Positions 40,159 through 48,861 of a stretch of DNA of 64,000 bases are shown in pieces; positions within the stretch are counted from its first letter, which is position 1, and each line of letters starts with the position of its first letter. The notes under the pieces were generated by a model, which saw nothing but the letters and a program-made list of their open reading frames with translations, searched no databases and was not told the origin of the DNA. The translations under genes were made by a program, and so were the position numbers. The stretch spans positions 1 to 64,000 of the forward strand of contig CAMWGV010000001.1 of NCBI GenBank assembly GCA_947173945.1, in the 5' to 3' direction. This stretch comes from an uncultured Lachnospiraceae bacterium (lineage in GTDB: Bacteria; Bacillota; Clostridia; Lachnospirales; Lachnospiraceae).

Positions 40159-40971
40159 ATGAGTGTTGAAAAGATGGAACATCAGGACAAGCTTAGTGCT
40201 GACAATAAGCAGGAGCAGGTAAGATCCCGTTCTGATTCCGAAGAGGAAAAAGAGATTAATTTGCTTGAGATAGGTTCCATATTACTTGACAGGCTTCATT
40301 TTATAATTATGTATATGCTGCTTGGAGCAGTGCTGTTAAATGCATGTTCGTATTTTTTAATAGAGCCTACATACACATCCACAGCAAAGCTGTATGTAGT
40401 CTCAGCGTCAGATGACTCGGTGGTAAATCTGTCTGATTTGAATATTGGAACATCGCTGACAAAGGATTATGAGCAACTGATATTAAGTTACCCTGTATTG
40501 GATAAGGTTATAGCAAGGCTTGATCTTGATATGACTTTTAGCCAGCTTGTGGGAATGATTTCGCTTAGAAATCCGGATAGTACGCGTATACTCAATATTA
40601 CCGTCACAACGACAGATCCAGAGTTATCAATGAATATAGCTAATACAGTTGCAGAGGTATCTGCGGAATATCTACCTGAAGCAATGAGCACACAGGCACC
40701 AAATATAGCACAGGTTGCAAAGCTTGCCACCCATAAGTCGGGGCCTAGTTGCATGAGATTTACTATTTTGGGAGCGATTTTGGGTACTGTTATATATTGT
40801 GGAATTGTTATCGTTCAGATGCTTCTTGATGATACGATTCATACTGCTGAGGACATGGAGAAGCATTTTGGAATTGTACCACTTACCTCTATACCTGAAA
40901 GTGAGGAGTTCCGTCAGAGTGATGGACAGGACGAGGAAAAAACAGGGCGTCATAGGAGGAAAGGTGCATGA
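40159..40971 (+). CDS. Wzz/YveK-type capsular polysaccharide co-polymerase
   Basis: Two TMs flanking extracytoplasmic domain; PTYTSTAKLYVVSASDD...ARLDLDMTFSQLVGMISL. Confidence 0.88.
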   Translation: MSVEKMEHQDKLSADNKQEQVRSRSDSEEEKEINLLEIGSILLDRLHFIIMYMLLGAVLLNACSYFLIEPTYTSTAKLYVVSASDDSVVNLSDLNIGTSLTKDYEQLILSYPVLDKVIARLDLDMTFSQLVGMISLRNPDSTRILNITVTTTDPELSMNIANTVAEVSAEYLPEAMSTQAPNIAQVAKLATHKSGPSCMRFTILGAILGTVIYCGIVIVQMLLDDTIHTAEDMEKHFGIVPLTSIPESEEFRQSDGQDEEKTGRHRRKGA

Positions 40972-41702
40972 GAAAAATAAATGTTGAGTTCAAGGATATG
41001 CCTTACGCAGTAGAGGAGGCAATGAACCGTCTTCGTATAAACATAAAGTTTTGCGGAAAGAATACGCGAAAAATCCTTATTACAAGTAGTGTTCCAAACG
41101 AAGGTAAGAGCTCAGTGTCCATTAACCTGTGGAAAATGATGGCTGAGGCAGGCTTTCCGGCCGTGTTTGTGGATGTTGATTTGAGAAAATCTGTCATAAA
41201 GGACAGACACCAGATAAACAGTGAAGATGAGATACAGGATTTGGGATACTATCTTTCGGGACTTGCTGAGTATGAGGATGTCGTCTGTGAGACAAACGTA
41301 AAAAATGGTTATATCGTGCCATGCTGTAACCTGCTTGAAAATCCTTCGGCACTTTTGGAGGATGCAAGATTTAAGGAGTTGCTAGACAGGCTGGCACAGG
41401 ATTATAGATATGTTATTATCGATTCGCCACCACTTGCAAGTGTAGCGGATGGTGCTATTGTAGCATCGGTTTGCGATGGTGCAGTGTTGGTTGTCCGAAG
41501 CGGAATGACGTCAAGAGGGCTTATCAGACAGTCGTTCCAACAGCTTGAGCAGGTTAACTGTAAGCTTTTGGGTGTTATACTTAACAGAGTGGAAAGCACC
41601 GGACGAGCTTACAAGAAATACTATGGTAAGTATGGAAATAGCTATGAATATGGTTATGGCTATGGGAAGAAAAAGGACTCCGATAAGGAGGAAAAGAAAT
41701 AG
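40968..41702 (+). CDS. cpsD: CpsD/CapB family BY-kinase
   Basis: ITSSVPNEGKSSVSINL Walker A, VFVDVDLRKS, YVIIDSPPLASVADG; C-terminal Tyr cluster YKKYYGKYGNSYEYGYGYG. Confidence 0.9.
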   Translation: MRKINVEFKDMPYAVEEAMNRLRINIKFCGKNTRKILITSSVPNEGKSSVSINLWKMMAEAGFPAVFVDVDLRKSVIKDRHQINSEDEIQDLGYYLSGLAEYEDVVCETNVKNGYIVPCCNLLENPSALLEDARFKELLDRLAQDYRYVIIDSPPLASVADGAIVASVCDGAVLVVRSGMTSRGLIRQSFQQLEQVNCKLLGVILNRVESTGRAYKKYYGKYGNSYEYGYGYGKKKDSDKEEKK

Positions 41703-41820
41703 GAATCCGGTTGCTGTGCAACCACCTTTTGACATGGGTCTCAAGGAATCCGACTGCTATGCAGTCACCTTAAGACATGTAGTCATAAGGAATCCGGTTG
41801 CTGTGCAACCACCTTTTGAC
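41701..41820. repeat. Three tandem copies of a ~39-bp palindromic element (41701-41733 partial, 41738-41776, 41782-41820)
   Basis: Consensus GTCNNAAGGAATCCGRYTGC-TRT-GCARYCACCTTNNGAC; copies 1 and 3 share an identical 34-nt stretch. Confidence 0.9.
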
Positions 41821-41863
41821 AGAGGATAACTCAGTCTGCGACGTGGCTTACAGACTGTTTATC

Positions 41864-41883
41864 ATATAAAATATATTTTATAT
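41864..41883. repeat. Perfect 20-bp AT palindrome ATATAAAATATATTTTATAT following a CAGTCTG..CAGACTG hairpin (41824-41863)
   Basis: Read directly; possible terminator/regulatory junction before the 41924 gene. Confidence 0.5.
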
Positions 41884-41923
41884 CCAATATGAAATAAGCT
41901 GGAAAGGAGGATATATTTAAGAC

Positions 41924-42520
41924 ATGAAGAAGTTAAAGAAATTACTTGCAGTTGTTATGATGATTGCTCTTATGATTCCTGTAACTGCTTTCGCAGCAGA
42001 GGGAGGTTCAGCTACAAAGGTAGATATCTCAAAGGCAACTACAAAGGTAACTGTATCTAGCGTTACTTTCAACGGTAAGAAGGCTAATCCGACAATTAAG
42101 GTTACTGTTAATGGTAAGACCCTTACAAAAAATAAAGATTACAAGGTAGCTATCACTAATGCTAAAACTGGTGGAACATATGCTAAGGGAGTTAAGATTG
42201 TTGGTATTGGTAAATATACTGGTACAAAGTATGCAAAACTCACAATCAAGGCAGCAGCTAACCCTGTAAAGGTGTCAAAAGGCAAGAACCTTGGTGCAGC
42301 TGGTTTAAAGAAGAAGGCTAAGACTTGCCAAATTACTGTTAAGAATGCTAAGGGTAAGGTAACTTACAAGAGCGGTTCTAAGTACCTTAAAGTTTCTTCT
42401 AAGGGCAAGGTAACAGTTGCTAAGGGAACTAAGAAGGGAACTTACAAGATTGCTGTTAAGGTAGCAGGAAATAAGAATTACAAGGCTGTGACTAAGATTT
42501 TCACAGTTGCTGTTAAATAG
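41924..42520 (+). CDS. Secreted Lys-rich protein with Ig-like repeat
   Basis: Signal peptide MKKLKKLLAVVMMIALMIPVTAFA; KVTVNGKTLTKNKDYKVAITNAKTGGTYAKGVKIVGIGKYTGTKYAKLTI repeat pattern. Confidence 0.7.
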   Translation: MKKLKKLLAVVMMIALMIPVTAFAAEGGSATKVDISKATTKVTVSSVTFNGKKANPTIKVTVNGKTLTKNKDYKVAITNAKTGGTYAKGVKIVGIGKYTGTKYAKLTIKAAANPVKVSKGKNLGAAGLKKKAKTCQITVKNAKGKVTYKSGSKYLKVSSKGKVTVAKGTKKGTYKIAVKVAGNKNYKAVTKIFTVAVK

Positions 42521-42540
42521 TTTTGATTTTCAATTTACAT

Positions 42541-42576
42541 AACGGTCATCCTTGCCACGAAGGATGGCTGTTCTTT
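42541..42576 (+). terminator. Rho-independent terminator
   Basis: AACGGTCATCCTT-GCCACG-AAGGATGGCTGTT followed by CTTTT. Confidence 0.75.
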
Positions 42577-42664
42577 TAAAATTAATGAAAAGAGGGCTAT
42601 CTGTCAGAGGCAGCAGCCCTTTCTAAATAATTGGATGTATAAGATAAACTGGATAGTTACAGGA

Positions 42665-42720
42665 TTAGGTAATTACGAAGCTGATTTTGCGTTTAAAGGA
42701 TTAGCTTCGTAATTATCTAA
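42665..42720. repeat. Inverted repeat TTAGGTAATTACGAAGCT / AGCTTCGTAATTATCTAA upstream of the DegT gene
   Basis: 18-bp arms with one mismatch, 20-nt loop. Confidence 0.75.
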
Positions 42721-42741
42721 TAGTATGTTTTAGGAGAAAAA

Positions 42742-44046
42742 ATGAAAAAAGAATTTATTCCATTTGAAAATAGAATATGGTTAAGCTCCCCTACCATGCA
42801 TGGACAGGAGCTTGTTTTTGTTAAAGAGGCATATGACACAAACTGGATGTCTACGATGGGAACAAACATAAACGAGATAGAAAAAAAGATTTGTGAGTAT
42901 GTTGGTTGTAAATATGCCGTTGCACTTGGAACGGGAACATCTGCATTACATATGGCTGTAAAGCTTGCAGGAGTGAAACCGGGAGAAAAGGTATTTTGTT
43001 CTGACCTTACATTTGCGGCAACGGTAAACCCGGTAAAGTATGAGGGCGGAGAACCGGTATTTATAGACAGCGAGTACGAAACATGGAATATGGACCCTGT
43101 TGCACTGGAACAGGCATTTGAGCTTTATCCGGATGTGAGGGTTGTTGTCATGGCGCATCTTTACGGAACACCGGCAAAAATGGATGAGCTTACTTCCGTG
43201 TGTCAAAAACATGGGGCAGTAATCATAGAGGACGCAGCCGAATCACTTGGAGCTACATATAAGACTCAAAGTGGTCCTAAGGAATCTGGCTGCTCCGCAG
43301 CCACCTTAGGACAAGAAACCGGGACCTTTGGAAAGTATAATGCCATATCATTTAACGGAAACAAAATTATAACAGGTTCATCAGGGGGAATGTTCCTTAC
43401 CGATGACAGGGAAGCAGCTGACAGGGTGAGAAAGTGGTCAACCCAGTCAAGGGAAAATGCACCGTGGTATCAACATGAGGAGATTGGCTACAATTACCGC
43501 ATGAGTAACGTGGTGGCAGGAATCATAAGGGGGCAGCTACTATATCTTGATGAACATATAGCAAGAAAAAAGGAAGTTTATGAACGGTACAGGGAGGGTT
43601 TTCAGGATTTGCCTGTAAGCATGAACCCATACGATGAAAAATGCTCGGAGCCAAACTTCTGGCTGAGCTGTTTATTAATCGATGAAGAAGCCATGTGCAG
43701 GCAGATTAGGGATGAACATGAGGCACTTTACATAAGTGAGGCAGGGAAAAGCTGTCCGACTGAAATTTTGGAAATGCTTGCAAGATATAATGCAGAAGGA
43801 CGTCCGATATGGAAGCCGATGCACATGCAACCAATATACAGAATGAATGGATTTGTAACCAGAGAGGGAGACGGACGGGCTGTAATAAACACAGGAAAAA
43901 GCGGAACTGTTATGGGTCATGACGGAAAACCACTTGATGTGGGAAACGATATATTTAACAGAGGCCTCTGTTTACCAAGTGACGTAAAGATGACAGAGGA
44001 GCAACAGGATACAGTAATAGAAATGGTTAGGAGCTGTTTTGAGTGA
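42742..44046 (+). CDS. DegT/DnrJ/EryC1/StrS aminotransferase
   Basis: GTGTSALHMAVKLAGVKPGEKVFCSDLTFAATVNP, IIEDAAESLGATY, SFNGNKIITGSSGGM. Confidence 0.92.
   Translation: MKKEFIPFENRIWLSSPTMHGQELVFVKEAYDTNWMSTMGTNINEIEKKICEYVGCKYAVALGTGTSALHMAVKLAGVKPGEKVFCSDLTFAATVNPVKYEGGEPVFIDSEYETWNMDPVALEQAFELYPDVRVVVMAHLYGTPAKMDELTSVCQKHGAVIIEDAAESLGATYKTQSGPKESGCSAATLGQETGTFGKYNAISFNGNKIITGSSGGMFLTDDREAADRVRKWSTQSRENAPWYQHEEIGYNYRMSNVVAGIIRGQLLYLDEHIARKKEVYERYREGFQDLPVSMNPYDEKCSEPNFWLSCLLIDEEAMCRQIRDEHEALYISEAGKSCPTEILEMLARYNAEGRPIWKPMHMQPIYRMNGFVTREGDGRAVINTGKSGTVMGHDGKPLDVGNDIFNRGLCLPSDVKMTEEQQDTVIEMVRSCFE
43274..43312 (+). repeat. 39-bp palindromic element in frame within the DegT gene (GTCCTAAGGAATCTGGCTGC-TCC-GCAGCCACCTTAGGAC)
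   Basis: 9-bp outer and 6-bp inner perfect arms; same architecture as 41738-41820. Confidence 0.9.
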
Positions 44047-44822
44047 AAAGGGAAAATAGGCTTGTCAGGATTATAAGAAAAATAGTGTCAGTTATTGTAT
44101 GTATTTCAGCAGCTTTGAGTGTAGTGGCTCTTTTTAAGGAATTAAAGGAAAGAAATCTACAGAAAGAAAAGATGCGTGGAATATATGCAGACTACATAAA
44201 AAGATTTCTCGATGTGTTTTTGGCTACAGTGGCACTTATAGCATTAAGTCCTGTGTACCTTGCTGTTGCAGTGCTTGTAAGGCTGAAGCTTGGTAGCCCT
44301 GTCATATTTAAGCAGGAGCGTCCGGGCAAAAAGGATGCGGTTACGGGAAAGGAAAAGATATTCTGTTTGTATAAGTTCCGCAGTATGACAGATGAGAGGG
44401 ACGCCGATGGAAATCTTCTGCCGGATGAGGTAAGACTTACGAAGTTTGGAAAATGGCTGAGGAGTACAAGTCTTGATGAACTGCCTGAGCTTGTGAATAT
44501 CATTAAGGGTGATATGAGTATCGTGGGGCCGAGACCTCTTTTGGTGTCGTATCTGCCATATTATACGGAGGAAGAAAGACGACGTCATGACGTGAGACCG
44601 GGACTGACAGGGTTGGCACAGGTAAATGGCAGGAATTACGTAGGATGGGATAATAGGCTGACATTTGATGTAAACTATGTTGACAATGTTAATCTTTTTA
44701 ATGATGTAAAAATTGTTATTAAGACAATACAGATGATTGTTTTAAAAAAGGATATTGCCACAGATACGAGTAAGGTAGAAACAAATTTTGCACAAGAACG
44801 TCAAGGGATAGAAGAGTTGTAG
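44043..44822 (+). CDS. Sugar transferase (initiating polyprenyl-phosphate glycosyl-1-phosphate transferase)
   Basis: KRFLDVFLATVALIALSPVYLAVAVLVRLKLGSPVIFKQERPG, LDELPELVNIIKGDMSIVGPRPLL. Confidence 0.92.
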   Translation: MKRENRLVRIIRKIVSVIVCISAALSVVALFKELKERNLQKEKMRGIYADYIKRFLDVFLATVALIALSPVYLAVAVLVRLKLGSPVIFKQERPGKKDAVTGKEKIFCLYKFRSMTDERDADGNLLPDEVRLTKFGKWLRSTSLDELPELVNIIKGDMSIVGPRPLLVSYLPYYTEEERRRHDVRPGLTGLAQVNGRNYVGWDNRLTFDVNYVDNVNLFNDVKIVIKTIQMIVLKKDIATDTSKVETNFAQERQGIEEL

Positions 44823-44832
44823 AGGAAGAACA

Positions 44833-45828
44833 ATGAGTACGAATGTTTTAGTGTTAAGTGCAGGAACAAGAAATAAAATTATACAATATTTCAAAATGGC
44901 ATTAACAGACAAAAGTGGAAAACGTATTGGGAATGTCATTGCTACTGATATGAGCGAGCTTGCACCATCTGTATATGAGGCTGATAAATTTTATAAGGTT
45001 CCAAGAATGACAGCGGATGGTTATATAGACGTAATTTTAGATATATGCAAAAAAGAAAAAGTAACAGGTGTATGTAGCCTGATTGATCCTGAATTGAGTT
45101 TATTGGCGGAGCATAATCGTGAATTCAAGGACATTGGTGTAACTGTAATTGGTTCCGCTTATGAAATATGTGAAAGCTGTCTGGATAAATGGAAAATGTT
45201 CTGCTGGTTAGAGGAGCATCATTATAATTGTGCCAAAACTTATATTGACAAAGAATTGTTTTATAAGGATTTAAATGAGGGGAAAATACAGTTTCCAGTT
45301 TTTGTAAAGCCGGTAAAGGGAAGTGCGTCTATTGCTATTTCAAAAGTACATAGCAGAGAAATGCTTGATGCTTTGTTCAGTAATACTGATTCGCAACTTA
45401 TGATTCAAGAGTATTTGTCAGGTCAGGAAATTGGTGTTGACTGTTATATTGATATGCTTTCAAAAGAGGTTGTATCTATATTTTGCAAAAACAAGATTGT
45501 TATGAGAGCAGGGGAAACGGATAAGGCAGTCAGCTTTAAGGATGATCGCCTATTTCAATTAGTAACACAATTTGTGAGGGAATTCGGCTTTTGTGGACAA
45601 ATTGATATTGATATCTTTGAGGTGGATGGTAAGTATTATATATCGGAGGTAAACCCACGGTTTGGTGGAGGTTATCCACATGCGTACGAATGTGGGGTAA
45701 ATCATATGGAGCTAATTGTGAATAATCTGAATGGTATAGTGAATAAACCAAATATTGGCAGATATGCAGAGGGTATTTATATGATGAAATACAATGAGGT
45801 AATGATTAAAAATGGTGAACAAATTTAA
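44833..45828 (+). CDS. ATP-grasp domain protein
   Basis: FPVFVKPVKGSASIAISKV, MIQEYLSGQEIGVDCYID, ISEVNPRFGGGYPHAYECG. Confidence 0.88.
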   Translation: MSTNVLVLSAGTRNKIIQYFKMALTDKSGKRIGNVIATDMSELAPSVYEADKFYKVPRMTADGYIDVILDICKKEKVTGVCSLIDPELSLLAEHNREFKDIGVTVIGSAYEICESCLDKWKMFCWLEEHHYNCAKTYIDKELFYKDLNEGKIQFPVFVKPVKGSASIAISKVHSREMLDALFSNTDSQLMIQEYLSGQEIGVDCYIDMLSKEVVSIFCKNKIVMRAGETDKAVSFKDDRLFQLVTQFVREFGFCGQIDIDIFEVDGKYYISEVNPRFGGGYPHAYECGVNHMELIVNNLNGIVNKPNIGRYAEGIYMMKYNEVMIKNGEQI

Positions 45829-47011
45829 AAAAGATATTTTGATAATTTCTCATTTCGTTAATTTTCCTGAGGAAAAAGGAAATGACAGGTTTTGCTACTT
45901 AGCCGATCTGTTATGTAATAGAGGCAATAGTGTAGAAATTATTACATCTGATTTTATCCACTTTAAAAAGGAACATCGTCATTCCAAAAGGGAAAAATAT
46001 AAATATAAATATCAGTTAATACATGAGCCGTCATACAAGAAAAATATTTGTCTGCGACGGTTTTACAGCCATTATATATTTGCCAAAAACGTTAAAAAAT
46101 ATTTAAACACAAGAAGAAAGCCTGATGTAATATATTGCGCAATTCCTTCGTTAGATGTGGCTAAGGTAGCTGCAAAATATGCAAGAAAAAATCATATTAA
46201 GTTTATTGTTGATGTCCAGGATTTATGGCCGGAGGCTTTTAAAATGGTTTTCCATGTCCCAATTGTCAGTGATTTGATTTTTGCACCAATGAAAATAAAA
46301 GCAAATTATACATACAGGCAGGCGGACGGGATTGTTGCAGTATCGGATACCTATGTGAATCGTGCATTAGCTGTAAATGAAAAATGTAGTCAGGGGCTAA
46401 GTGTTTTTTTAGGAACAGATTTACAGAAATTTGATAAATATAAAAGTACTGCAAAATTGAGTGAAAAAGACGGGATTATTCGGCTGGTTTATATTGGAAC
46501 TTTGGGACACAGCTACGATTTAACATGTGTATTTGATGCAATGGTGCAGTTAAAAGAAGAGGGATATGACGATATTAGATTTCAGGTTATAGGAGATGGT
46601 CCGTTAAAATCTAAATTTCAGGAGTACAGCAATAAACTAAAACTTGATGTGGAGTATACAGGACGTTTAGAATATTCTGATATGGTTTCCCGATTGACAG
46701 AGTGTGACATTGCCGTAAATCCGATTGTTGCAGGATCAGCAGCGAGTATAATAAATAAAGTTGGTGATTATGCCATGTCCGGCTTACCGGTAGTTAATAC
46801 TCAGGAGTGTGAGGAGTATAGAAGACTGGTAGAGCACTACAATATGGGGTTTAACTGTAAAAATAATGATGCAGAGGATTTAGCAAATAAGCTTATCCTA
46901 CTTATAAAGGATGCAAAGCTACGTGAAGAGATGGGAAGTAATGCCAGAAGGTGTGCTGTGGAGATGTTTGCCAGGGAAATAAGATATACGAAAATATTGG
47001 ATTTGATTTAA
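45812..47011 (+). CDS. Glycosyltransferase family 4
   Basis: IVDVQDLWPEAFKMV, LVYIGTLGHSYDL, QVIGDGPLKSKFQEY. Confidence 0.88.
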   Translation: MVNKFKKDILIISHFVNFPEEKGNDRFCYLADLLCNRGNSVEIITSDFIHFKKEHRHSKREKYKYKYQLIHEPSYKKNICLRRFYSHYIFAKNVKKYLNTRRKPDVIYCAIPSLDVAKVAAKYARKNHIKFIVDVQDLWPEAFKMVFHVPIVSDLIFAPMKIKANYTYRQADGIVAVSDTYVNRALAVNEKCSQGLSVFLGTDLQKFDKYKSTAKLSEKDGIIRLVYIGTLGHSYDLTCVFDAMVQLKEEGYDDIRFQVIGDGPLKSKFQEYSNKLKLDVEYTGRLEYSDMVSRLTECDIAVNPIVAGSAASIINKVGDYAMSGLPVVNTQECEEYRRLVEHYNMGFNCKNNDAEDLANKLILLIKDAKLREEMGSNARRCAVEMFAREIRYTKILDLI

Positions 47012-47038
47012 ACAGAAGAATTACAAGGAGAAATTAAA

Positions 47039-47950
47039 ATGTCATTTTATAAGGATGTGTTGAATTCTCAACCCAATAATCATAAAAATAATGACGGCGA
47101 AGTGGAGCTAATACAAGGCTGCCTTATCAAGATGCTCAATGAAATAAATCCTGTTTTTAAAAAATACGGAATTAAGCCTGTCCTCATTGAAGGAAATGCA
47201 CTTGGAAAAGTCAGACACAATGGTTTTATTCCATGGGATGATGATTTGGATATTGCGCTTATAAGAAGTGATTATAAAAAATTTGAAGCAATATTTGAGG
47301 ATGAGCTTTCTGACAGATATGTAATTTCGTCTCCGGTTGGAAAGCATAAGGCAAGTAATAGATTTATCCAAATTGGCAGAAAAGGGACAAAAATAAAAGG
47401 CTTGTATCAAGAAAAGGAAGATTTAAATAGTCCTACCCAACATATATACATAGATATTTTTCCAATAGATTATGTACCTGATAATGTAATAATCAGGGTT
47501 GTAAAGGGAATATGGGTTAATTTTATAATGGCTTGTGCCGGGTGTGTTTCATATTGTAAAAACAGAAATGCTAAGGTTGATGCCATATTAAAATCCAGTT
47601 TTCGTGGTAAAGTGGAACTGTTTTGTAGGATTTTTTTGGGAACAATACTCAGCTTTTGGTCAGAGACTAAGTGGATGCATATAGTTGATAAGTCAGTGGA
47701 AGGGAAAAAAGAGACAAACCATTTGGGTATTACTGTGGCTAGAAATCACTATTTTGGGGAAATAATGGAAAAAAATGTGTATTTTCCATTAAGAGAAACA
47801 GACTATTGTGGTGTCAATGTTTATCGTCCAAATAAAATTAAAGAATATTTACGAAAAGTATATGGAGATGATTATATGATGCTCCCTCCAGAAGAGAAAA
47901 GAGAAAGTCATCATGCTATGTATGTAAAGATTGACGAAGGGATTTTTTAA
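47039..47950 (+). CDS. LicD family protein (nucleotidyl/phosphocholine-transferase-like)
   Basis: LIEGNALGKVRHNGFIPWDDDLDIALIRSDYKKF. Confidence 0.9.
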   Translation: MSFYKDVLNSQPNNHKNNDGEVELIQGCLIKMLNEINPVFKKYGIKPVLIEGNALGKVRHNGFIPWDDDLDIALIRSDYKKFEAIFEDELSDRYVISSPVGKHKASNRFIQIGRKGTKIKGLYQEKEDLNSPTQHIYIDIFPIDYVPDNVIIRVVKGIWVNFIMACAGCVSYCKNRNAKVDAILKSSFRGKVELFCRIFLGTILSFWSETKWMHIVDKSVEGKKETNHLGITVARNHYFGEIMEKNVYFPLRETDYCGVNVYRPNKIKEYLRKVYGDDYMMLPPEEKRESHHAMYVKIDEGIF

Positions 47951-48011
47951 TTTGTTAACAAAAATTATTTAAGGAAAAAGTGTGTTAACTATATGAGAAG
48001 GATGGGCGATT

Positions 48012-48836
48012 ATGCATTATAAACAGATTTATATAGGTATCAACTATCAAACACCAGAAAAAACGGTAAATTGGGTCGATAAATTGAGAAATCAAGTTGT
48101 AGATACTTTGATTATTGTGGTTGATAATTCTTATAGTGATAATCCGTTGTTAGAAAAACAATTACAAGATTTAAAGATTAATAATGTTCTATATCTAAAC
48201 ACAAATGATAATTTAGGTTATTTTAATGGTGCGTCTTATGCATTAAATTATGTACAGGAAAAGGGAGATACTTTTGATTGGCTTATTGTTTCTAATGTAG
48301 ATATTGAACTTGAGTCAGAAAACATTGTTGATATATTAAATGAATACGATAAGACAGATATTGGAGTGGTTGCGCCTGGAATAATCTCAGTGGATGGTGG
48401 TTATGATAAAAACCCATATAAAATACAACGATGTACGAAAGGACATATGTATATTAGGAAAATAGCATTTTCTAATATGCTTTTTGCTAATATATATAGC
48501 GGGCTGGTGAGATTAAAAAATAAATTAGTGGTTAAGGCATTAGATGGAGAAAACAAGTGTCAGGAAGGCACTGAGATTTACATGCCTTATGGTGCATGTA
48601 TTTATTTTAACAAAAAATATTTTGAACATGGGGGTAAAATCAGCATTCCCCTGTTTCTGTTTGGAGAGGAATTATTTGTTGCAGAGACATGTAAAAAGCT
48701 GGGATTAAAAATAATATATGTTCCCCGCATTCGGTTTAAAAATTATGAGCATGCATCTACATCTAAGTTAGCAAATAAAAGAATTGTTAAATATAATTAT
48801 AAAGCTATTTGCTTTATAATAAAGGAATTTTTCTAA
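48012..48836 (+). CDS. Glycosyltransferase family 2-like
   Basis: IIVVDNSYSDNP, NDNLGYFNGASYALNYV, DWLIVSNVDIELE. Confidence 0.85.
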   Translation: MHYKQIYIGINYQTPEKTVNWVDKLRNQVVDTLIIVVDNSYSDNPLLEKQLQDLKINNVLYLNTNDNLGYFNGASYALNYVQEKGDTFDWLIVSNVDIELESENIVDILNEYDKTDIGVVAPGIISVDGGYDKNPYKIQRCTKGHMYIRKIAFSNMLFANIYSGLVRLKNKLVVKALDGENKCQEGTEIYMPYGACIYFNKKYFEHGGKISIPLFLFGEELFVAETCKKLGLKIIYVPRIRFKNYEHASTSKLANKRIVKYNYKAICFIIKEFF

Positions 48837-48861
48837 TATACTGGGTGGTGACGGGTACATA

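Noticed and set aside
41545-41829. 94-aa ORF overlapping cpsD 3' end and the tandem palindromes
   Set aside because: Out of frame with cpsD; the repeat lacks stops in this frame, but there is no RBS or family evidence.
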